Shown: one piece after another, positions 35,401-47,400 of the stretch | Layout of the letters: each line of letters opens with the position of its first letter | Position numbering within the stretch: position 1 is the stretch's first letter | Source of the DNA: Micrasema longulum | Taxonomy: Eukaryota > Arthropoda > Insecta > Trichoptera > Brachycentridae | Assembly (NCBI GenBank): GCA_022494885.1 | Contig: JAGVSM010003823.1 | Coordinates: 1 to 64,000, forward strand | Direction: 5' to 3' | Length of the DNA stretch: 64,000 bases | Program-made: the position numbers and the translations under genes | Notes under the pieces: model-generated | Database searches by the model: none | The model's input: only the letters and a program-made list of their open reading frames with translations | Told to the model about the DNA's origin: nothing

Positions 35401-38400
35401 AATTTTGAGCGCCATTCTCAACGAATTGTAAATAATTCACTATTAGAAAATGGAATCAAGTTGGGGTAGAGTGGGATTCGAACCACAGACCTTTGGTCTG
35501 TGAGTCCGAGACACTAGCCACGGGACCACAACCCGACACTTCAAACCTCAGTTGAGGGCCAAAAGTAGTATGGAATATTTTTTTAATAATTTTTACGTTC
35601 AATGTGATCTAAAATGCAACTTTTTAGACCACTTTCACCTTTATGTCTAAAAAAATAAAAAACCTCATACATCGTCAGCCCTTTCCAATATACAATTATG
35701 ATCAAATGTATGCATGTAAACCCCTTCTTTTTCAAACCAATTTGAGTACAGGTTTTTTTTTATACAAATCACTGATTTTTATCGCATCAATATTTTGTAT
35801 TATTAGAAAGATACAAGCGGAATATTTGCAAATATCATACATTCAATTTCATACTACATACAGACTACATTTCTTCTACATAAAGATGTAGATTTATACC
35901 GCCAGAGACACAATATTTCAATATCATTTATGTATAAATCTGTAAATAAATTATCTGTTAGGGCTCTACTTTGGTACAAATTAATTTGTCAGCATGCGTC
36001 GCACTTCGAGTATAAACACAAGTTGGTACATGATTACAACACCAGGTTTACTAGTATGGAAGGGCTAGCTGTTCCCAGATATTGCAATAAATATGGCAAA
36101 AGGACACTGCAATACAGTATACCTAAAATATTTAACATGTTACCAAACAATATTAAAAATACTGAGTTAAATACAGGAGTGAGACGTTTGCTCAAATTAT
36201 GGTTAAAATAAAAAAGGTTTTTTTATTAGTAATAGTTTTTAATTTTCGATAATGTAATTTGTAATGTTTTCAAGTAAAATTATAATTAATCAATTAATTA
36301 ATTATGGATAACTTATATAGCGCCATTTTCGTAATAAAATACCTCAAGGCGCTTTACATGGTGATTCTATTGTTAAGTTAATTTAATTGAAGCTTTTAAA
36401 TTTGTAATTTAATTAAAATAATTTATTTTGTTGTCACGTGCTACGGATTTATTCAAATGATTTAGAGAACAAGTGGGTTTTAAGTTTTTTCCGAAACATC
36501 ACTTCACTTAATGTAGGTTAAGTGTAAATAATCGATGCAATTTATAAGAACCTGCTGACGAGTTGTATGTATGCAACTCAGCGGGACTTTAATTTAAGAC
36601 TATTTTGTAAATATTTTTGGAAAATAAAAAAATAGTCGGAGGTTTGACCTAAAAATCAAAGTACCCCTCTGTAAAACTAGACTAGGACAGAAACATGCAC
36701 TCTTCTTCGTTCCTAGACTATACAATGAATTAACTAAGATTTTGAGAGACATGAAAAGCTCAACCACTCACAAATATAAAAAATATGCTAAAAAGGGGGT
36801 CATGGAAAAATATGGTCTTGATTACTTTAGCTAAATTCCTAGCAAAATATGATACTTTTTGTTTTTTGTAAAAAGCGCGTTTGTTGCAAAGTTAATTATG
36901 TGTGTATATACACATGTATATTGTGTATGTATCAGTGGCGAATGGTGATTTTATTTACAGGTAAGCCATAAAAAAATATCATATATTTGTACCTACATAG
37001 GAGGTACATAATATAATGTAAGTGATATATACTATAAATTGATATTTTTCTGTGGTTCTTTGTGATACAACAACTCTCATCCATGAAATCAACTCAAACG
37101 ATGTAACTTCGTGATATATTATATTATATAGATATATTATCCATTCCTTTAATATACAATTCATTAAAAAATTAATAAAAAATACCACTCTGAATTTAGT
37201 CGATATTAGGTATTAGGTATCAACTGGCCGCATTGTTTTAGTAATTAATAGAGCTAAAAACGGACGCGTGGAGCGCTTTATGTCCTGCAATATGACGCAT
37301 GCAAGTAATTATGGTCTTATGTCAAAAGTACCATCTCAAAGAAAAATATCCCTTAAGAAAAAATGTTAGAAATACTGTTTTCCAAATCAAGAATCTTCAA
37401 ATAATTTGAGTAATCTGCAAGTTTAATCTATGAGAAAAAACCCGCACTGGGATAAATGCTTTCAAAATATAGTATACTTATTTGTATGAAAAAAAAATCT
37501 GAAATAATTGGCTAGTTCCTCGGCTCACCGCAGGCGCTGGCGCATTTTATTAAAATTTATATTTATATTAGGATGAAAACACAAACAAAGGAAATGATTT
37601 AAAATAAATGTTAATTATTTTTCTGCAAATAAAGTTACAATAAAACACTATTATGTTTAGTCAAATATAATGGTAAGCTGCGCATAATCGCTTCTTTACA
37701 CGGTTCGCCCCTGGTATGTATGTATGTGTAATTTCGTTTATAGAATCATGCAGTCACGCGTTAAACTGATTTCATCAATATACTCTCGCACAGACTATGC
37801 CTATATGAGTTTTTTTCTTATTTAGCTAATGGTTACAAAACAAAACTTTTTAATTTACTAGGGCAGCTAAAATTTATAATATTCCTAGATATGACACGGC
37901 ACACGGGTCAAACTTGCTTTTTTTAGTCTGGACTCGCCGAGCTTAATAAGTTACCCAAGAAACTCTTCGATTTTGGGTTAACATTCTTTAGCCAATAAAT
38001 TTACCTTCGATATTGATCTTTCTCTTGAAAATTGATTCTGTCCTTGAGACCTTAACACGCTATTTCAAAATATCTAACACTCTCGGGGCGATAAAGGAGA
38101 GATGCTTCTGATTTTTTTGGGTACGACGGTACTTATATCTGTGGGTACTAAATAACTCAAATTCTGTGAAAACCTGGGCCTCGATTATGATGGGAAGACA
38201 AAGACGTCATACCTTCACCTTGACGGTATAGTTGAAGATAAATTCCCTCTAGTGATTATAAAGATATACTATCGACCCCCCCCCCCCCTTCAAGTTTTGG
38301 GTAGGTACATCGATATGAATCAAGGGGAAGCGTACGTCACGGTACACATATCTACACTCTAAAATGACATAGATTCAGTTGAAGATAAAAGTCTCCCGAC

Positions 38401-41400
38401 CGGCTACAAAGGTATAGTACCGATACCTTTCACCATCAAGTTTTGATGTAAGTACATCGGTTTATACCGACGGGTCTAGAACCCCTCGATACGTTTATCT
38501 ACGCAATAAAGGTGACAAAAATTTGTTCCACCAAGCATTTTTTTCTTTAATTATGATTTATTAAAACTTTTAATCGTTTTGAGGTTGGCACTTTTTTTCA
38601 TATAATTAGAGAAACAAACAAAATACGTGACTAAGGAATTCTTTTGGACTCAAAATTAAATAACGATAGTCATATAGAATATTATCAAATAAAATAAAAT
38701 AAACTATTGTAAGACGTCACTCCCCATTATGTACACAAGAATTGTTTATTTCTTTTACGTAATGGGAAACGTTAATGTAAATATATGTATTTGATTAATG
38801 TAAAAAATTGTATTTGGTTGTAAAATTGTATTGTTATTTGTTATTAATAAATAAAATTAAAAAAAGAAACAATAATTAACAAAGCATACAAAATGACTGG
38901 ATTTATCATGCGGCTGTGTAAATCTTTTAAAAACTTCGATATACCCGATCTTATATATACTTAGATATAAATCGAACCCGAGACCTCTCGCATGGCAGGC
39001 AAACGCGCTGACCATTACACGATGCGGCCGATAATAAATATAATTTACAAATAAAAATATTTATCTTTAATTTTGTACAGATTGGCTGCGGCCGTTGGGT
39101 ATAATATATTTTTTTTTAAATACAATCAAAAGCTCTATCACGACAAAAAACATCCGTTATTATAAAGAGATAGAGAAGCGACATTACCTATATGAAAGTT
39201 GCTCATAATACCAAATTTTTGGAGAAATAATTAAATGTCGAATTTTGCGCCTGTTTGTGTCACAATTTGATAAATGTCCTGTAATTTGGCATTTTTATTA
39301 AAAAATCCAGGCAAAAAATCAATACGTTAACCTCAATATTTCAAACCATAATGAAAATATCAAAGTAGTGGAAGTTAACATAAGTTGTGTCTGTTTATTT
39401 ATATTTATTTTTTAATTAATTTACTCATCGTAGGGCCTGCCATCCAATAATATGTATTCACTGAATTATACTGTAATAAAGTGACGGTTTAAAGTTTAAA
39501 CTATAGAAAGAACAAATATACTTTACTACAACAGAGATAAGGAACATTTAAGAGAAGGTAATATAGAAGTCTAGGCATCTACTGGGCTTATGACCTGTCG
39601 ATATAAATATTAAAATGTGGGCAGAATGGTGAATGTTACACAGAGTGTAAAGTGGCCACTAAAACCAGTCATAAACAGGTCATAAGCCCTGTAGATGCCT
39701 AGACTTCTATATAACCTTATCTTAAATGTTCTTTATCTCTGTTGTAATATGTTAATATAAACAGCTCCCCAGGGAGTTGAATCCAGTTCTTGTCTACAAA
39801 AATTTGGAAAAATTTAAAATATTGTTGATAAAAAACCTGGTCCATGAAGAAGTATCGAAATTGAAATAATAACATTTTCAGGCGTTGCCTAGTATGTAGG
39901 TGAAATAATTTAATTATATGAATCTCACCCGCATAAATAAAGGTTTCAGCTCTTTAACTTCACAAACATCGTAAAGTGGCCACTTAAACCAGCCAATGAC
40001 AGGTCATAAACCCTGTAGATGCCTAGACTTCTATATTACCTTCTCTAAAATGTTCTTCATCTCTGTTGTATTATGTTAATGTTAGCAGCTCCCCAGGGAG
40101 TTGAATCCAGTCCTTGTCTACAAAAATTTGGACAAACTCAAAATATTGTTGATAGATCAATGAAATTTCATCATCGCATCATCGTTCTCTTTCCGCACCT
40201 AATGGTGCATAGGGCACTGCATTGTTACACCAATCGCAGCGTATCTTGATCCTTTTCTTGTTACATGAAGGTAAGATGATCAGTATTACGCTTCAGGTAC
40301 CAGTCCAAGTACTATGAAATATTCTAGTGCGATAACACCCTTTTAAATAAATATTTCACATCAACCATGTCGGGAATCAACCCCGAGACCTCTTGCATGG
40401 CAGGCTAACGCGCTGGAAACGATGAAATTTATTCTCAAATAAAAAGTAAAAGAGGACATAACCAAAAAAAATACTCATTTATATCAAAAGATTATTATTT
40501 ATCTTGTAAACGAATTTAAACTGTATTTATTTAATACATTTATAATATATTTTGAATATATAGGATATGATGTATTAAATAAACATGTTAGATTGTTCTT
40601 TTTAACACGGAACCAAACCTTACGTCTTCCATTATATCTGTGTTCATTTTACGCCAGCGTCTCTTGGAACAGAACCTCGGCGTAAAACAACTTATACCTG
40701 TACTCATTAATACCAATCTGTTAGAGCTTTCATAAGCCTGTTGATTGGCTTTAAAAAATATTTTTTAAATATAGGAGAAAATTTTACATGGTTTATGTTG
40801 CACGGTGCTAAAGTGGCCACTTAGACCAGCCAGTGGCAGGTCATACGCTCTGTAAATGCCTAGACTTTCATATTCCCCTCTCGTAAATGTTACATCATAA
40901 ATATTTCTTAATATGGAAAAAGCTAGTTTTCAAATATTTTTTATTATATTTTTTAAGTAATTTCAGTCATAAAGCATTTTCCTTTGCAAACGTCTCCACG
41001 ATTTGATTTCGTTATAAAATATATACTGTATAAAAAGCCCTCCTAGCAATATTGAGATTCTAACGAACTCAAATACGTTTTCTTCAATTGTAATTATTTC
41101 AAATCAAATACGAAAAAGCAATTATCTTTTTGATTAAATCAAATGGTTCTCTATGTAGACAGGCAGAACTTTTATTTATGTAGCTTTACATGTTTTTTTT
41201 TTCTGTGTCCACGGTACTGGGGTCTTATGTTGGAAAGATGTGGCATTTTGTCGACCCCTCGACAATAGTCGAGTGGTCATCTCGATTGCTTAGTCAAAAT
41301 GCTATTCTTAAAACCCTCGGACTATATTTTAATACAAAGACGAATGAAAAAGCAACACTAATACATAATTACGTATTTATCTATTGCTCTCCAGCGACAT

Positions 41401-44400
41401 TCAAAATCGTATTGTTTGTAGCCAAACTTCTTTCTTTAAATATTTTTGTATGGAATATATATTTTTTTTAATACATTTTTTGTGAGACTCCGCAACAATT
41501 ATAATTATTATTTGCCTTTGACATAACAGACATCTAAATGTTGTACGAAACATTATTATTCATTTAATGGATTTTAAAAGCATATTATAAAACACGTCTC
41601 TCGAATACGTATTTTGACATCGACGAGCGATAAAAAGAAATTGGTTTTATTTTTTAATTTATTTACATACATATAATTAAGAATAATCCAGGAACCGCAT
41701 ACGAGCATCAAACAGAAGGCGACTAAACTACTCATAAATTAGTAGTTTTACGTTTTGACCCATTAGTTTCTTTGTAGACGTCGCTCAGTACGCAACTCCT
41801 GATTTGAATTAAACTATGCCGCGTTGTCTCCTTTTAAAGTGTAGAAATACTGCTAGGATCTTAAAGAAACAGGATGGGATCACATTTCATTGTAATTACC
41901 AAATGAATGCGTAAGTAGCAAATACATTTCTTAAAAAATAAATTATTTTTCCATCTGTCAGATTCTCGACGAAAAGAAAATGGACATTTCGTTAATGTTT
42001 GCCAGGGTAGTAAATTTTTGTTACCCTGCTTTGCTCATCTAATGGTAGAACTAATGAAAATTGGACCTCGGATTAAACAACTCTGTGGTGGACATCTGAC
42101 CGACATTATCTTTAAAACATCGAAGATTATTTATCATGATATAAAAATATCCGTTTTATGGAAAATAAAATTTGTTTTATATTTTTAAAAGTTTATTAAT
42201 TCAATTACTCTTTTTAAATGACCCTTTACTAATCTACTCTTTTGTGTCAATCAATATTTCCACGTGCACAATAAAATTTTAGAGAAATTAACCGATTGCT
42301 TTTTTTTAAACTTTACATTTGTGTTATGATTATATTTTTCCCATCGTGCAACGTTACGCGGCGACATCACGAATGCGCGCGGCAAAAGTGGAGCATAGTG
42401 GGGGAATTTTAGACACAGTCCGATGTATTCAAATATGATTCTACGCTTCTTCTGGACTATTCTTAATTCTATGATAAAGAAAATTTAAAATTTAAAAAAA
42501 TTACAATTCACTTTCTAATGATCTAAAAAATATACAAAACATATACATACTTAAAAAACACCTAAATAAAACAGTTCTTACAGCCCGTGTGACGAGTGAT
42601 ATGTGATGTTATTTTATTGATTTTTTTAATTTAAACTATTGTGTTATTATATTTATATAATATCCCCTCATACCAGCACTTTTGCTGATTGGGAATATTT
42701 CGTACAAATAAAATATGTAATAAAATGTAATAATAAGATGCTACAAATAAAAAATATTACATAAATTTTAAAACATCTGGACAACACACTTAATACTACA
42801 TTATATAAATCTTTGCAATGTCTCGCAGAAGTCTCCTGCAATGGTCTTATTTATTTATTTATTGTGGATAACTTATATAGCGCCATTTTCGTAACAAAAT
42901 ACCTCAAGGGCGCTTTACATGGTGATTCTACTGTTAAGTCAATTTAATTGAAGCTTTAAATTTGTAATTTGATTAAAATAATTCCCCTTCACCTCCCTTC
43001 ACTTAAATAGGTGCGAAGGTTTTCACGGTCACTGTTATCAACTACAATCTACCCACACGCTGATTCACATCATCATCCAGCCCAAAAACGAGGATTAATA
43101 AATACACTTCTAACAAGAGCGACTCGAATATGCGAAGATTCCGAAAAGGGCGAAGAGTTCAACAAAATTTCAGATGCATTGGAGCATAATGGATATAAGA
43201 AGAAACAAATTGACAACATTATTAAGTCGCAAGGGACAAAGAAGAACAAGGAAGAAGATATTACCAGAGGGACTGCATACCTACCATATGTACAGAATGT
43301 AACTGACAGGATAGCCAAAGTGCTGAAGAAACAAAATATTGCAACAACGTTTGGGACTGTGGGAAAAATAAAAGACCATTTAGTAAACCCAAAAGATAAA
43401 AATCCTCTGGAAACTGAAGCCGTGTACAAACTAAGTTGCCAATGATGTGATAAAGTGTATATTGGATAAACAGGGCGCACAGCAAATAAGAGAATTGACG
43501 AACACAAAAGAGCGTGTAAACTTGGGCATCCAGACAAATCCGCAATAGCGGAACACTTTATAGACACAGGACATTTTTTCGCCTTTGAACCAAAAATTCT
43601 ACATAAACCTAGTAATTATAGTGCACGAATAATAAAAGAGGCAATTGAAATACACAGACATCCAAATAATATAAACAATGACGACGGGCTTAAATTAAAT
43701 TCAACATGGTTCCCAGCACTACATATGACAAAAACGAATAGGAATGTGCCTACTGCCGACTGCGACACGGTACAAATTACTAGTACATAAGCATAATTAT
43801 TCTTTCCTACAAAACTAGAAATGTGCCTACTGCTGACTGTGACACGGTACAAATTACTAGTACATAAACACATACATTTCCCTATAAAACACAGTTTTCC
43901 CTGAAGATGGCTCCTGCAATGGTAGCCAAAACGTCGGATCAAATCCAACATACACGGTATCACCCAAAAAAGATACATAATATTGTCCCTTCACTTATTC
44001 ACTTCATTAACAAATATTTTTCAGTTTCAGTTTCAGTGCTGCAGAGCAGCGTTTATTTTTTAATTAAAAAATACATATAAGAATTTGTTACCCACTTAAG
44101 TCTAAAGACTTTTCGGTGGGACACATTTTTTTTATGACAGGTTTATATTAAATTTATTTTATTTATATTTTACAGATTTATTTATAAACAGGCACTATAA
44201 AGCATCTAGAAGATTCAGTTTTTTTTTTTCATTTGAAGATTTTTTTGTGTTAATGATGGTTTGTGGGAGATCATTGAACAATCTTGGAACAACGCAATTT
44301 AATGTTCGCTCTCCGAAGTAATTTGTAATTCGGGGAACAGACAGGGAGCCCTTAGTTTTTAATCTAGTGTTGTGAGTGTGGGAAACTCTTTTTTTATATT

Positions 44401-47400
44401 CCGGATCAACAAAGTGATCTACAATCAATTTGTAGTCACAAAGTTGTTTTACCGGCAGGACATTACAGAATTTATTAGTGCATTTCACCAATACCTGTGT
44501 TACATTGGAGAATTGTTGTTTTAGATGACGACTCGGGCGAGAAATCAGTATCCGTTCTGTTGGCGGGAGAAGAATCAGAACTAATTTTCCTGGATCAGGG
44601 ATGTTGCGTTGGACCGGTAAGTTTGACTTTAATATTAATCTTCTTTTGATTTTCGTTTTCCTTTCATTATTTTCCAACCATTGGGACGTGATGTTGGGCT
44701 TTGTCCATACACCCTATTTCTTATTTCATCCTAAATAGAGTTTGTATTCCTTTAGATAAATTTAGTTAGTTTTTTCAACGATTCGGCCCTGCCACAAAAA
44801 AGCGCTTCAAGGGTATTACGAATATGGCGCTATTCATAAAATAAAATTTCAAATACGACGGGATCACAATTCTTCTGTTGTATATTTCCATAATTCACAT
44901 GTTCATAGTTTTGTAAACAAATACTGGATTTCGAGTAATTTTATCGAATTTAGTGATTGATAAGATCCATCAACTTTAATTGCAGCAAACTATCTTTAAA
45001 ACCTTGCTTAGATGCTTATATTTTTTAAGGTGTCTAACATTTTGTTACCTATTTCAGGATGTAGAAATCGAAGGTCCGGAGCCACAAGCCTACTGCGTAG
45101 TATACAGCAGTTCCGATAGGGGCTCCCTAAGGTCTGCGGAAGGGTGGTTAAGAGCCCTAAAGACCAACAGGCCCACTAAAGCTCGTATCTTGGTTGGGAA
45201 CAAAGCTGATCTGGTGCGCAGTAGAACTGTCACTACGGAAGGTAACAAACTTTATATTTTTAATTATAAATTTTGACAGATTTAAACTCAGCATCTATAT
45301 GAACTACATGTTTTCCTTAAAGTAAACCCAGTTCAAAAAGATGTCGGATTTAATAAAAAACTTGAAGATTCAAACAGAATTTTGTGGTCATGCATAAGTA
45401 AATAAAAAAATAGTTTTAAAGGTGTAGAATTGCAGAATGTAGATCTAATAACAAATATTGAAGTTGTAGGATTTTGGTTGTTGAGGGTTGGAACTCCTAC
45501 CCCAGTTAAAGATTGACAGAAGATGTGATGTTGTTGCTTAATTCGTATTTATTACATGGCAAATAAATGATTAATTGAATTATGTCGCACGAGTGTTACG
45601 GCGATTATGTGTTAAGTAACCACTTAAACTACATGCTAGAACTGTGTGATTGATTGATCTAGACTGACTGGGCGTTGACTACGCCCCGTTCCTTTGTTCT
45701 TCGTATCTCCATGATAGGGACGATGTTAATGTACTGCAGGACGACGATCTCATATTTACGTGCAATACTTTTAGAGTTGCATAATATATTGTATTGAATT
45801 CTATAGAAAACGATGACTAGCGTCATCGGTCATCGCAATTTAATTTCAGGTGAATTATTTAGCACGTGTGTCGTCGATCAATGGACTATGAACCCCACAA
45901 AGTATTTTGAAAATAAAATATGTAAACGAAACTTAAAAACAATGGTCCCAGAATATTCCCTTGCGGAATCCCCTAGTAAACATGTCCATTTTAGCAATTT
46001 AGAGATTCATCCGGCTGAACCAAATCACCTACTAGGCCACGATCAAAAACAATTTTTTTACTTCTTCTTTTACCAGGTAGTTAATTCAACAATGTTTGAG
46101 TTTGTCCAAATGCTTGCAGACTGGCTGGATTTCCTCCCTAGGGAGTTATTCACATTTAAATTTATTTCAACAGAGAGCGAAAACATTTTTGAGAAGGGAA
46201 TAAAAGAAGAAGTATAAAAAATTGAAAATTGTTTTCAGGCGTTGCCTAGTAGGTGATTTGGTTCAGCCGGATGAATCTCACCCACGTGATAAAGGTTTCA
46301 GCTCTTTAACTTTACAAAAGTCAACGGATGGAAGAGTTGGGGAAATGTGGATGTTCAAACATGGGCAGAATGGTGAATGTTACACAGCCAACGACAGGTC
46401 ATAAGCCCTGTAAATGCCTATACTTCCATATTCTCTTCTCAAAAATGTTTTCCCTCTCTGTTGAAATAAATTAAAAATATTTTTTATTCATTTTTTTAAT
46501 ACATTTTCGAGAAACTTGGCTATACAATAAAATGCTTTCATTTTTACCGCACATAAGAAAACCTTTATTTTCCAATTTTTCGCAGTACTGAATTTCCTCA
46601 TATGATCATTTTTTCACAAATCGATGTTGAAATATTTAAACATTTTTAGTATTATTTTTGCTAAGAGAGACTTATCTTTAGACAATAATATCAACATATA
46701 ATTCAATTTCGTTTTTTCTGATTTCAGAGGGCAAAAGTCTGGCTATCTCATACGACTGTAAATTTATAGAAACTTCAGTCGGAATTAATCATAATGTTGA
46801 CGAACTTCTAGTTGGGCTTCTCACTCAGATCAGGCTGAAGCAGGAAAAGCCTGAAAAAATGTAAGGAAAACAAATTATTTCGAAAATTTTCATTAATGTA
46901 CAAAGTTAACTATTATTTATTAGTTATTTAATGAATTCAAGATTTAAGGTTTAAAAAAATTGTATATTTATAAACCTATAATGCATATAAAAGTCCGTTA
47001 TTCTACTAAATCCCAAAATGAACACTCCCACGTTACCAGGAGTCAAACTAGCTGGAGCGAATCGTCCATATTGTAAACGATTATACGCAGCTTACCATTA
47101 TATTCTACCGACCATAACAATCATTTATAGTTACTTTATTGACAGAAACACAAATCGGTATTTCTTATATAGCATTACCACCTTTTGTTAATACTTTATG
47201 AAAAATAACGTCAGCAGTGAGCCAAGAAACTCGCCGATTATTCCAGCTTATTTTTTTTAACAGTGGCGGTTTTCTCCTCATAAAGTAAGCTTGCAGATTA
47301 CATAATCATTTGAAGATTCTCCATTTGGAAAACAGTATTTCGAACATTGTTTCCTAAGGACTATTTTTCTTTGAGATGATACAGTTGACTAATGACCACC

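Noticed and set aside
43073..43567. Minus-strand ORF of 164 codons
   Set aside because: It is the antisense shadow of the Penelope-like endonuclease coding region.
44195..44677. Single 160-codon minus-strand gene across exon c
   Set aside because: The lower part is LINE coding, but 44525-44616 is the plus-strand RGK exon with good splice sites; the continuous antisense frame is coincidence.
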